NCBI GenBank assembly: GCA_010909165.1
Contig: MU008149.1
Location: 186,001 to 250,000 of the forward strand
Reading direction: 5' to 3'
DNA: 64,000 nucleotides
Source of the DNA: Anthoceros angustus
Lineage: Eukaryota; Streptophyta; Anthocerotopsida; Anthocerotales; Anthocerotaceae
Position numbers and translations under genes: made by a program. Numbering within the stretch: the stretch's first letter is position 1; every line of letters begins with the position of its first letter. Of this stretch, positions 46,990 through 58,800 are shown piece by piece. The notes under the pieces are model-generated. The model was not told the DNA's origin. It saw nothing but the letters and a program-made list of their open reading frames with translations, and ran no database searches.

Positions 46990-49900
46990 TGCAGCGACTG
47001 CAAGGAACACGCCAGTTCAGGACATGGATCAGCTTCTGAATTCCATATACGATGAGCAGTTCGCCATGGACAAGGCATTACAAGCTGTCTATGATGAGGA
47101 GAAGCTTGCTGTAGAGGAGGCTGAATTGTGTAGGCAGATGGCACAAGCTGCTCAAGAGATGTGTCTGAATTGAAATCATTTACTCAGCCGCCTCCCTGTC
47201 TACTTGTTGTGCTAGAAGCGCTCTGCATTATCCTTAGGGAGAAATCCAGACGTAGGCGACCCTCTGTCCCGCATGAGATTCTTAAGTATGAAGTGACAGA
47301 TGATTCCTGGCCTGAGCTCGACAACTCCTATCTCAGGTAAGATGTATGGTCTTTCCTTTGTAGTTAGCATACTATGTGATTGTTAATTGGTGCTGTTCAG
47401 ACCCTAACAGAATTCGAGTTTTGTGCAGGTCAACTTCTTTCAGCGATTCTTGAACTACAACAAAGATGGGATGGAAAGTTCTACCATGGAAAAACTACGG
47501 CCTTACATGGAGAATCCACCAACCAAACCAGAGAAATCAAGAAGGATATCAGTGGCTTGTGGTTCTATTTGCGTATGGATAAGAGCCATGTATAAATACC
47601 ATGTTGGCGCGAAGAGCATCAAAATGGAGCCAAGACTGGAGACATTAAAGGTGGGTGATGTCTCTCCCTTTGGCCTAGAGAGATGCTGTCTAGTGGTCCA
47701 CAGTACGATACAAGGTGAATGTAGAGGCTCCGTTTTCTCTGCTGCAATGCGGAAGACTAAGTAGAATCCGTTTCGAGCAGGTCGCTAATGAGAATCTTGA
47801 AAAATGCAAAGAAAAACTTGAAGAAAAGAGATTGAACCTCGCAGCAATAGAGGAGAGTCTTTTCGATCTGAGAGCCAGGTACAAGAGAGTTATCAAAAAT
47901 GGTGCCAAGGCGGATAGCAGTCTTCCTGAATCCTTCCTAACTGAGCTACATTGTCGATTCCCGTGCAGATATCAACATTCAAGTCTTACATAAGGTAGCC
48001 TTGTTAGGGAGGCGGAGGATTCAGAACTGAAATTGCACCGAGCCATACGTCTCATCACAAGACTCGGGGGAATGCCATCGCTGGGCAGAGCAGGTCTCTA
48101 GTCTCCAAAAACGTAGAGAAAGCTTGATGAGTGCTACTCTGCTTACAGCAGGATGTGTCGCCTATCTTGGTGCCTTTCCACCCTCTGTGCCATGTAGCAT
48201 ACTTAAACAATGGCAGCACAACTTCCAACGGATAGGTTTGCAGCACTCCGACTGCTTTTGGTTGGTGACATTTCGCAGAACTCCTCAGGATCTCAAGGCA
48301 TGGGTAGATGCAGGCTTACCTCCAGATATGCATTCTCTGGAAGATGCCATCATTGTGTGCAACAGTTCTCGCCCAACTCCTGTTCTCGATCCCCAAAAGC
48401 AAGTTAGTTGAGCTAGAAACGAGGATAACGTATCTGATACATAAGGTCACCTCTGCGATTTACAAACAAGTCAGCAGTAGCCCCTTGCAGAGGCATCGTC
48501 TCCTATTTGGACTTCTCATTACGTTCAGGTGAATTCAGGATGCATTGTACCTCAAATCAAATCTGGTGTATAGCCTGACACATCACAGAATGCGTATAGG
48601 TTCAATGTTGGACTGTTACCTGCAACCCTGCAGGATAGCACAAACGAGACAAGATGTGTGCCAGGACGAGTGGATGTGAAGGAACTCGGATACAGGTGCT
48701 GCCTTTATGAAACAGCTGCAAGTCAGGTTCGAGGAGTTAAGGCAAAGCATTTTGCAAAGCACTTTTCGCCTTTGGCTCACAACCCAACCGCTGACTGGGT
48801 GCCCATCCAGCCTCCTTACAAATTGGTAGAGCACACTCTTTGGCCGTCCTCTCAGGTCTTGGCTATATGGGCCTCGTAGGTTGCAGGTTGCGTGTGCTGC
48901 TTTGAATGCAGTGTCAGAACAGTGTTGGAGCCCTCAAAGGGAGTGAAATACAAAGTCCTAAAGATTCTACTGTCCCAACGAGCAGAGGAAGACTACACTG
49001 TTAGTTGCCTAAGTATTCTGAATCTGTTTACTACAATCTAATTTTCTATACGGTAACAAATCTTACAGACAAAGAATCACAACATGACAGGGCCAACGGA
49101 GGATGAGGAAGGAGGGCCGAAATGTGCGGCATTCAAGGGCTATTTTTCAGCTCGCTCTTTTCCATTCCTTGGTCCAGGAGCGGGGAAGCTTTGGCTCTCT
49201 GGGGTAAGCATCCACTTTCATCGTCCTGCGACTTCGCCGTTTCTATCTCCCCCTTTGTAAGTGGTTTCCTTAACATCTTCTCACGATGTACAAATGATGC
49301 TGTGGTTTGGCTTGTTGTTCATGGTTCACTTTACACTCAGTAAGTGCTGGCAGTTTCAATGTGCTCCATGTAGATGGAACAAAGCACTGCCCATTCACTT
49401 GAATGACTTCAATTTTGCAAAAGGGCAACTTGACGAGCTCTCGGACATCAGAAAGGAACTCAAACCCGACGAGAGTCTGCCGATAAATGCACCTGTTGCA
49501 AAGCAGGCTGACGATGTCGGCTGCATAATACAGCCTAGCAATTCGGGTGCTCCAGCATTGGATACCGTCTCTCCTAGAAGCCTTTTGAGAACACAATGAC
49601 AACAGAGATAATCTATGGTGGTCACGCGGTTGACACCTGGGACCAGCTCTGTATGACAAAGTTGTGCGACCGATGTTTTGCTACGAGTAAGTGCTAGAGC
49701 ATATAATTATCTGCGACTAAATGTCCAAGGGCCTAGAAATGCAAATCTTTTGCAAGTAGAATGAATCGTTCATTTCCTGATTCAGAGGATGAGTACAACA
49801 ACTGGGAAGCGGTGATGAGAAGCTATCTGCCCAAAGATACAGGCACTCCAGGAGACTTCATCAACCACACTCAACACTTGGCCGATGCAGACGACCCTGA

Positions 49901-51193
49901 GGTTGTTTTCGTGCAACGTGTGCACCGAGGCTTATTATGCAAGTCTTACAGTCATTCTCAGTCTAGAGGGCAAAATATGGCTCAATGAGAAATTGAATAT
50001 TGCCGCAAGCAGGTGATGTGGCTTCCCAAGGATGCAGTGATTGGGCGTGCACAAAGAGAAGCAAACGAGCTGTTAGCATTAGCCTTATCCCTGGAGCGCT
50101 ACCAGAACTCGTTTATCGAACCTTTCACATCCATGTTCGAGTTCGAGGATGTGAGACACTCAGTCTGCAGATATGCTTGAAATTGCAACTTGGAGCGTAA
50201 TCTCCTGATCGAATCATTTCATTCGTCTCATACTGACGCATGGTATGGCAGAAAAAGGGAATGGCGCTGAATTGTCTACAGGAAATTGGGAAGACGGTTC
50301 ACACTGGTCTACGAGAAGCAGAGATGCGTGTAAATCTGAAGAACTCTAATGACCCTTTCTTGATGATCCTGCTCCATTCCTGAAGCTGTCCGCGACAGTC
50401 TCCTTGGTGGACAGGTACGTCTTCTTTGCATCCAGAGTTTGTCGGTCCGCTGTCAAGTTTCAAAGAAACTTACTTTCAGCAAGTTACTTTGCCAGGTTCC
50501 TGATATGTGGCTGCAACACTCCTACCCAAGCCTCAAGTCTCTGGCGAGTTGGATCGACGATCTTTCAAAGCGTCTGGATAGATTTTGGAACTCCCAAAGT
50601 CATCTGAATTTCTGGTCTATTGTTCCCTAGGGTGATTTCTTGCTCTGCAGCTCTCGTGCATGAAGCATATCTGGAAGTCGAAGTGAACGTCATAAGGATG
50701 GGATTAGGGTTTCAGGGTTTTTAGGGTTTAGTTGGGGGTCCCGCAGATGAAGTACCCGTCGGGCGCCACAGCCTTGTTCCTGAAGCACCGGTGCCTGATG
50801 GGACCGAGAACGAAAATGTCTTGCTGAAACCTCGGCGAGCCAAAGCATCCTCTAACCAAAATGTGCGACACTTGGCTCCGTCCCTCCACTTCCCCCGGCT
50901 GCTGTGCGGAAGCCTGGCAGTCCCGACTTTTGCAGCTGCCACAGATTCGGGAATCAGGCAAGAAGTGGTATTGCATCACTCCATGGCCCCATAGCTTCCT
51001 ACTTTCAAACAAACCAGCAAGTTCAAAACATATAAATGTTAATCCTTCCAGTGAAACATGGCCTGTGATGACACAGGAAGACGACAAGCAGTGGAGAGCT
51101 GCGTGGGTATAGTAGACTTGCCAGCAGGTGAGAAAGAAAAAGAGTTCTGGGTCGTAGGGGGCGTAGCTCTGATTTGCAACATGATAGACTAGT
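46990..51193 (+). pseudogene. Dynein heavy chain pseudogene (copy B)
   Basis: This is a second large dynein copy, inverted relative to copy A, running from the stalk (DMDQLLNSIYDEQFAMDKAL near 47.03 kb) through AAA5, AAA6 and the C-terminal domain. Exons and introns follow those of copy A in order. Damage includes a deletion in the stalk near 47.16 kb that removes an exon end, an intron and an exon start. There is a frame break in the AAA5 part near 48.0-48.1 kb and a deletion of AAA5-AAA6 linker sequence after about 48.4 kb. A frameshift follows SPRSLL near 49.58 kb, and the penultimate exon has decayed (50.74-51.0 kb). The last exon, reading VGIVDLPAGEKEKEFWVVGG and ending at TAG, remains open to about 51.19 kb. 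Sequence at 46.6-46.75 kb (YDYQTWSVTLKEMLKSCSL) may be a remnant of the preceding AAA4 part. Confidence 0.9.
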
Positions 51194-51327
51194 GAGCCCC
51201 TAGGCCGCTTAATCTGTTCTGGTGGCCCACGGGAAAAGGAAGGACCAAGAAATGGCAGAACAGCAAAACCTCATGAATAGTCTGGCAGCCAAAATCCTAA
51301 CAAAACACAGGGATAAACCAAGCCACG

Positions 51328-52578
51328 TCAGGGGGCAAAAACCTCTGAGTGGGGACGTCCAGTCCACGTCATGGGAATGAAAGGAAGCAGGGGCTGGAAG
51401 TTTTCCACGTCGAGGGGACGGGCCAGAAAGTGGTCCCAGGTCTCCTCCTTTACTTGATAACCAATCAAGCAAGAGGTTGGGTAGTAATAGTCGGAGGGAA
51501 GCGGATCAGTATCCAGGGTGTCTGTGAAGGTGATGATGATACAGCCGTAAGCGCCCGTGACAGAGAGAAGCTTGGGTTCGTCCGGCTCGTATATGATGTC
51601 CATCAGGTTTGTCGGACAGTATCCCAGGCAACTCCATGACCAGGTTTGCAAGTCAAGAAACCAGATGGCCAAGCCGTAGCCGTCTTCAGGCGCGCCGACC
51701 ACATACAAGCCACCATCCAGCTCGACCCAATCGATAGGCCAGGGGGAGGGCAGATGAAGGTCTATCACAACCCAGGTGCACTCATGTAAGCAAAAACACA
51801 TGAGCCCCAAGCCGCTCTGGTAATATAATTTTCCTCCTACAAGCACAGGAGGCAGTTGTCCGCCTTCAAAAGCAACATCCGCCACTCTGCATGTGTCCTC
51901 ACGAATGTCGATAACCGCCACCCTACCTGGAATAATGGCAACCAGCTGGTGACCGGACATGAACACAGCCGTCAGCTGGACGTTGTGATCCACTCTGAGA
52001 GGGGTTAAGGTTAACCACTTTGAATCCAGCGGGCTGAGGATGTGGAAAGTCTCCAACCAGCCGGGACCCTGGCCTCCAAGGTTTACAGATCTGATTGGGA
52101 CTTCAAAGTCCTGCTCCCTTTCTCTCAAGCTGAAGAAAAGGGTCCCCTTGAAACAACCATGGCAGACCAAGGGGATGTGAAGTGCCGGGAAGGGCACCCT
52201 AAACTGGCTACGCTGGAGACACCAGTCGTGGCCAAGGAGGGCAATCTCGTTGTTACCCGCCACTGGTGCCTTCAACGACAGGAAGCAGACCCGAGGTTTG
52301 ATGTGCATATTAGGATCCATCAGCATCACTCGCCATGCCTTGCATACAAGCATACACACAACATAATCCTTGGCAGACAATCTCTTCAACACCTCAAAAA
52401 TCAAATTTTCGTCCAGGTTTCTCCATATATTCTCCTCCATCTGATGGACTCTAAATCGATTGTTGTTCCTTGTCCCATTCTCCTCTCTCCGAACTCCATA
52501 TTTGGTGGTGTTTGATCTTGTTCCGTCCGTCCACATAAAAACAGTCTTCCGATCAACCCAATCCTTCGAATGCGACAT
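51328..52578 (-). CDS. F-box protein with kelch-like/beta-propeller C-terminus
   Basis: An intronless gene for a 416-residue predicted SCF ubiquitin-ligase receptor. The F-box spans about residues 51-90: IWRNLDENLIFEVLKRLSAK, then DYVVCMLVCKAWRVMLMDPN. The remainder has Trp- and Gly-rich strands suited to a propeller (GPGWLETFHILSPLDSKWLT, VLVGGKLYYQSGLGLMCFCL, ELDGGLYVVGAPEDGYGLAI, DLQTWSWSCLGYCPTNLMDI). This resembles the plant F-box/kelch group. The first ATG in frame is at 52,578; a TTG further up is not used. A second possible start, MEENIW at 52,440, lies directly before the F-box. The ORF is intact and lies between dynein copy B and the PRP2 region. The substrate is unknown. Confidence 0.86.
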   Translation of the reverse strand: MSHSKDWVDRKTVFMWTDGTRSNTTKYGVRREENGTRNNNRFRVHQMEENIWRNLDENLIFEVLKRLSAKDYVVCMLVCKAWRVMLMDPNMHIKPRVCFLSLKAPVAGNNEIALLGHDWCLQRSQFRVPFPALHIPLVCHGCFKGTLFFSLREREQDFEVPIRSVNLGGQGPGWLETFHILSPLDSKWLTLTPLRVDHNVQLTAVFMSGHQLVAIIPGRVAVIDIREDTCRVADVAFEGGQLPPVLVGGKLYYQSGLGLMCFCLHECTWVVIDLHLPSPWPIDWVELDGGLYVVGAPEDGYGLAIWFLDLQTWSWSCLGYCPTNLMDIIYEPDEPKLLSVTGAYGCIIITFTDTLDTDPLPSDYYYPTSCLIGYQVKEETWDHFLARPLDVENFQPLLPFIPMTWTGRPHSEVFAP

Positions 52579-53512
52579 GATGATATTTGCTTGTGCCGCC
52601 AACCTGGTCAACTTGAGCTCCCAGCACTTCCTTGTGTACAGTTTCCGCGGCCGCGCTCAATGCTTCCACTTCCAGTTAGGTCAAAATATTTTGAGCTAGG
52701 TTAAGGACGTGACCTAGATTCACAATATCTAGATGAAATGTGGCATGATATCATTCGACCTTTGTTGCCCCCGTGTGGTCCTAGCCATGACAAGCTAGAT
52801 TCACACTAAAAAAATGGTAAGCTAGATTTAACGCATCTAAATGTAATGTTGCATACTACTATTTGACTTCTTTTGTGGGTACGTATCACTATGTAAACAT
52901 AGTAAACTAGATTTAAGGCATCTAGATACAACATATCGTTGTTACTTTGGTTAAGAATGTGGACTAAGTTATATCATCTACATGCATGCAATATGGTAAG
53001 ATACCTAACTATTTTGAGTCTACATTTATACCATCTACATACATGCAATTTGTGTATGTTAGTTAGCTATTATGAATCTACATAGTAAACTAGATTTAAG
53101 GCATCTAGAAACAATATATCATTCACAGTTTGAATTAAGTTAAGCATCTACATGCATGTAATGTGATACAATGCCTAAATATTTTGAGCCTAGATTTATA
53201 CCATTTACATGCATGGAATTTGTGTGTGATACTTAACTATTATGAACCTTCTCAGTTGTGTAGACACGGTTAGCTAAACTGGGATAAAAGAATCGTATTT
53301 TGCATTTCCTTTTCACTAGTTCCCTCTGCCCCCTTTCACTTTTTGTCTCCATAGTGCCTTATTTGTTGAGGGCGAGCTTCATCCCTTCACCTTGGGCTGA
53401 AGGCCTATTGGAGGGCACATGAAGGTGACTTGAACTGGCTAGGTTGAACTGGCTACATATCAGATTGCAGGCCGCACTCCACATTGTCGCTCGTTTACAC
53501 AAAGTGCGCGCT
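52579..53512. other. AT-rich intergenic stretch with repeated CTAGATTTAAGGCATCTAG phrases
   Basis: Related phrases recur on the + strand: 'ctagattcacaatatctag', 'ctagatttaacgcatctaa', 'ctagatttaaggcatctag' (twice, about 52,908 and 53,090), 'catctacatgcatg' and 'atactatt' spacers. The units are loosely periodic, with no coding signal. This is probably an old satellite or mobile-element remnant. Confidence 0.55.
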
Positions 53513-53666
53513 CAACAAGTAGAGTAGTATTGAATGGAACTGCAAAGAGCATGCTCAACAAGTGGAGTAGTACTACTAAACAGAACAATAGCAAGTGGAG
53601 TAGTACTGCTGAACGGAACTGCAGCAAGTAGAGTAGTACTATTGAACGGAACTGCAGGAAGTGGAG
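53513..53666 (+). repeat. About 39-bp minisatellite (caagtggagtagtactnntgaacggaactg)
   Basis: Four to five imperfect units of 'caacaagtggagtagtact' and 'gaacggaactgcag' are arranged in tandem. Two units are shorter. ORFs across it are artefacts of the repeat. Confidence 0.85.
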
Positions 53667-54424
53667 AGTCTCCTCCTGGAGGGATGCCCAGTCACCAGCC
53701 TAAAAGCACCGAAGACGACTAGCAACCTCCCGATGCTCGGAAGCCCCAGCCCTAGTATACCGAAGACACCACTGGGGGAAAAGTAGGAGAAGCACCAAGC
53801 TAACTCGTCCTGAGGATCAAGAGCAAGGCGGTCCAAGGAAAGACGGAATGCCAAACGGGCATCATCATGAAGGTGCCGGGAAGTCAGCGGAAGATGCGCG
53901 AGTATGGAAAGCGGGTTTCAAACATCCCAAGCATGTGATCCAGCTGACTCCGCAACCATTCCCAGGAAGAAAGAGGCACCCCAAGGAGGACGATACTGAA
54001 CACCGGAGTCTGCACAGCGGAACTGGGGGACGTCGCAAGGTGCACTTGGGCAGCCCAAGTAGTCTGGTCGGAATCTTTATGCATGTGCCCGATGTGGGTT
54101 TTCACCCCCTTGACACCCGCAGCAGAGTTGAGCACAGATAGGACAAGGAATGTCCTTGACGGTCACAGAAGGTGTGGGCCGTCCCATTGGGTAGGGTACA
54201 AGAAGAGCCTGCAAATGCTAGCCGGAGGGTGTTAGGGCCAAGGAGGTACCAGGGATCGAGGACAAAACGACCCCAGCCTTTACCAGACATATATACAAAG
54301 TTTGAGCTCCATATGGTGAACCCCAAAAAACCGGCCAAAAGAGCCGTGCCTATAGGGACTACAACCCACAGAAACACTGCCAACCCACCAAACTAGCGCC
54401 CGCACCTGCAATTCATTACCAAAA
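53667..54424. other. Intergenic stretch before PRP2
   Basis: ORFs of 80-100 codons occur on both strands but match no family. One - strand frame (54,102-54,383) has a hydrophobic start, yet no conserved motif. It bears no similarity to the signal-peptide region of PRP1, so the PRP2 copy joins foreign DNA here. Confidence 0.4.
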
Positions 54425-55276
54425 GGTTGGTGCAAGTAGAGCTCTTTTTCTTCAGGTATAGTCAGGCTCGTCATGCTCCGATGGAGCTTGATGAAGAGTC
54501 TCCCGAACTTTTCAAGATACCTTCTTCTTTTTATTACCCTAAGCAAATTCCTTACCTTTCTATCATTGCACCTTTAATTTGCACCTCCTCCTTCTCTCTA
54601 CTCAAATCTTCTAAGCTTCCCACCATTGCACCTCTTCCATCTTCTTATCCCAAGCTCCTTAAGCTTCCCAAAACCGTACCTCTTTCATCTTCCTATCCAA
54701 ATCCAGGCTACCTGAGTTTCCCAAAATTGCACTTCTCCATCTTCTTATCCCAAGGAGCTCCTTGAGCTTCCCAAAACTGCACCTCCTCCACCTTCCTATC
54801 CCAAGCAGCTCCCCGACTTTCCCAAAACTGCACCTCCTCTATTTTTCTATCCCAAGCAGCTCCATGAGATTCCCAAAATTTCACCTCCTCCATTTTTCTA
54901 TCCCAAGCTCCTTCAGCTTCTCAAAACTGCACCTACTCCATTTTCCTATCCCAAGATCCCTAAACTTCCCAAAACTGCACCTCCTCCATCTTTATATCCC
55001 AAGTTCCCTGAGCTTCCCAAAATTGTACGTCCTTTATCTTTCTACCCCGCACCTACTCCCTCCCATTACTTCAAGCTTCCCAATTTTCGAAAGCTCCCCA
55101 AGACACCTCCTCCTCCTTCTTACTACACCAAGGCCCCCAAGTTTCCGGAGACACCTTTACCTTCCCACCCAAAGCTTCCCAAGCAGCCCAAGATACTTCC
55201 TCCTCTTTCCTACCCTGGCACGCCTCTGCCAGAGAATACACAAGTTGCTCCTCCCCCGTACTACAAGAAGCACTGA
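54425..55276 (+). pseudogene. Proline-rich protein copy PRP2, truncated and frameshifted
   Basis: Similarity to PRP1 begins at 'aggttggtgcaag', the codons just before the signal-peptide cleavage site, so start codon and signal peptide are missing. The repeat region is more divergent than in PRP1 (for example LPTIAPLPSSYPKLLKLPKT, and FFYPK in place of SSYPK). A frame change near 54,715 separates the first part from the rest. A frame then stays open to TGA at 55,274-55,276 with the shared end SYPGTPLPENTQVAPPP. An early stop follows VGASRALFLQV. It is a relic of a genomic duplication, not a processed copy: the 3' flank is also shared for about 380 bp. Confidence 0.85.
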
Positions 55277-55519
55277 TCGACATGAGTATGCAAAAACCAC
55301 GAAACAGGTAACCAATCGATTAGCGGACCAGACCAACTTCATACCCCATCTTGGTGGTGACTGTGTTTCGACGCTGACACTGCGATGGTGGGTGGTGCAT
55401 CATTGAAGAATGGATTCTGGAACGAGCATGTTCCACTTCAGAGCTTCACACAAAGGAGCTACGTGTGCAACGATACGTTAAGAGTAGACAAACAGTTCAT
55501 TCACCTAGCCTTCTACCTA

Positions 55520-55608
55520 CTGTACATAGCAGCCTTCACATTAGAAGAGCTTATGTACAGCCTTCACATTCGAAGAAATTATGTACAGCCTTCACATTCG
55601 AAGAGCTG
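55520..55608 (+). repeat. Three CAGCCTTCACATTCGAAGA units downstream of PRP2
   Basis: This array corresponds to the one at 46,197-46,311 after PRP1. The units are spaced about 32-36 bp and carry small changes, one reading 'ttagaagagc'. Confidence 0.7.
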
Positions 55609-55869
55609 TGTGCTGCTGAACGCCCTCCTATGTACATCAACCCCCGCCTTCCTATATACACTGAACGACCAAGATTCGGCCAAGATTCAGACTCTGGTCT
55701 ACGTCAAGACCAGGTGTTTCCGCTCCCTTCGGTTATCCTATCTCTGAGAGTTCTGTTAGGATCTTGGCTGTCAGACTACCTATTCAGTATTTTGACATCT
55801 TTTTTGTCCTTCCTTTTTCAGGAGGTGACCAGAACCAGAACAGACTCTCATCCCCTATTTCGGGGCTCA

Positions 55870-58800
55870 CTAGTCTCTGCTGCTGCAAATCAGAGCTACG
55901 CCCCTTAGAACCCAGAATTTTGATTCTTTCTCGCCTGCTGGCAAGTCCACTGTACCCACGCAGCTCTCCAGTGCTTGACGCCTCCCTGTGTCATCACAGG
56001 CTATGCTTCAGTGGAAGGCTTTTTAATTAACATTTCCATGTTTTGCTGGTTAAGTAGGTTCCGTGGAGTGATTGCATACCATTTCTTGCCTGGTTCCTGT
56101 AAATGGGGCAGCTGTAAACATCGGGACTGCCAGGCTTCGGTGGGCGGGCAATCTGGGAAGAGGAAGGACGGAGCCAAATGTCGCACATCTTGGTTAGAGG
56201 ATCCTTGGGCTCGGTTTCAGTAAGACATTTTCGTTTAGAGTCCCATCGTGCACCCTCTAGGAACAAGCCTGTGATGTAGTAGCCTTCCGACGGATACTCC
56301 ATCTGCGAGAGGTCCAAGTGTTACCTGTGGCTGGAGTGGAGGCTCAAGTGCAACAACTGCCTCATTGGTAACACAAGAGAATCTGGACTCGCTGGTGTAC
56401 CTGAGACTCGTAATCCACCAAGCCGATGTGCAAGGATACAGTATCCAAGGGAACAGCATGAAGACGGGCATGCTGTTGGACTGTAGCTGCAAAGACTGCC
56501 TGTAGTGCCCACATTGTAAGCGGATCATGTGACACTTCGACGTTCAGATATGCTTCATGCACGGTAGCTGTAAAGCAAACAATCACCTGAGGGAAGAATA
56601 GACCAGAAATCCAGATGACTTTGGGAGTTCCAAAATCTATCCAGCCCTTTATGAAATCCAGACGCTTTGAAAGATCGTCGACCCAACTCGCCAGAGACTT
56701 GAGGCTTGGGTAGGAGTATTGCAGCCACATATCAGGAACCTGGCAAAGTAACTTGCTGAAGTAAGTTTCTTACAAACTTGAGAGCGGACCCACAAATTCT
56801 GGATGCAAAGAAGACGTACCTGTCCAGCAAGGATACTGTTGCAGACAGCTTCTATCGAGGCGGTAAGCTCCTCAGGGCGCATGATTGCCTTCAAGGAGCA
56901 GCAGAACATCAATTAGATTCTCCTAGTGTAACTGAACTACTCAACGGAGCGTGAGAGATTTGGTACTTTCAAGAATTTCGCGTACTTTTTCGGTCTGTAT
57001 GATGGATTCTCTCACAAGCTGAATCAGGCGGTTATAATGTTTGACCTCCTGCAATAAATTCAAAGCACCATTCATTGAAGCGAGTTTGTTTCATTTAGAT
57101 GAAAAATGCGGATGAATGGGTTCTGTTTGATGCAACGTATTCCCACACAGAGTGGAAACAAAAGGGAGAGCTACCTGGAGCAGGATCATCAAGAAAGGGT
57201 CATTAGAGTTCTTCAGATTTACACGCAGCTCTGCTTCTCGTAGACCAGTGTGAACCGTCTTCCCAATTTCCTGTAAACAATTCAGCGCCATTCCCTTTTT
57301 CTGCCATACCATGCGTCAGTATGAGACGAATGAAATGATTCGATCAGGAGATTATGCTCAAAGTTGCAATTTCAAGCATATCCGCAGACTGAGTATCTCA
57401 CATCCTCGAACTCGAACATGCATGTGAAAGGTTCGATCAACGAGTTCTGGTAGCACTCCAGGGATAAGGCTAATGCTAACAGCTCGTTTGCTTCTCTTTG
57501 TGCACGCCCAATCACTGCATCCTTGGGAAGCCCCATCACCTGCTTGCGGCAAAATTCAACTTCTCTTTGAGCCATATTTTGCCCTCTAGGCTGAGAATGA
57601 CTGTAAGACTTGCAATAATAAGCCTCCGTGCACACGTTACACGAAAACAACCTCAGGGTCGTCTGCATCGGGCAAGTGTTGAGTGTGGTTGATGAAGTCT
57701 TCTAGAGTGCCTGTATCTTTGGGCAGATAGCTTCTCATCACCGCTTCCCAGTCGTTGTACTCATCCTCTGAATCAGGAAATGAACGATTCATTCTACTTG
57801 CAAAAGATCTGCATTTCTAGGCCCTTGGACATTTAGTCCTGTCACAGATAAGTATATGCTCCAGCACTTACTTGTAGCAAAACATCGGTCGTACAACTTT
57901 GTCATACAGAGCTGGTCCCAGGTGTCAACCACGTGACCACCATAGATTATCTCTGTTGTCATTGTTTTCAGAAGGCTTCTAGGAGAGACGGTATCCAATG
58001 CTGGAGCACCCGAATTGCTAGGCTGTATTATGCAGCCGACTTCGTCAGCCTGCTTTGCATCAGGTGTATTTATCGGCAGACCCTCGTCGGGTTTGAGTTC
58101 CTTTCTGATGTCTGAGAGCTCGTCAAGTTGCGCTTTTGCAAGATTGAAGTCATTCAAGTCAATGGGCAGTGCATTGTTCCATCTACATGGAGCACATTGA
58201 AACTGTCAACACTTACTGAGTGTAAAGTGAACCATGAACAACAAGCCAAACCACAGCATCATTTCTACATCGTGAGAAGACGTTAGGGAAACCACTGACA
58301 AAGGAGGAAATAGAAAAGGCAAAGTCGCAGGACGATGAACGTGGATGCTTACCCCAGAGAGCCAAAGCTTCCCCGCTCCTGGACCAAGGAATGGAACAGA
58401 GCAAGCTGAAAAATAGCCCTTGAATGCCGCACATTTCGGCCCTCCTTCCTCATCCTCCGTTGGCCCTGTCATGTTGTGATCTTTGTCTGTAAGATTGTTA
58501 CCATATAGACAATTAGATTGTAGTCAACAGATTCAGAATACTTAGGCAACCAACAGTGTAGTCTTCCTCTGCTTGTTGGGACAGTAGAATCTTTAGAACT
58601 TTGGATTTGACTCCCTTCGAAGGCTCCAATACTATTCTGACACTGCATTCAAAGCAGCACATGCTATGATATTATAGATCACTGCAACCTACGAGGCCCA
58701 TATAGCCAAGACCTGAGAGGAAGGCCAACGAGTGTGCTCTACCAATTTGTAAGAAGGCTGGATGGGGACCCAGTCAGCGGTTGGGTTGTGAGCCAAAGGC

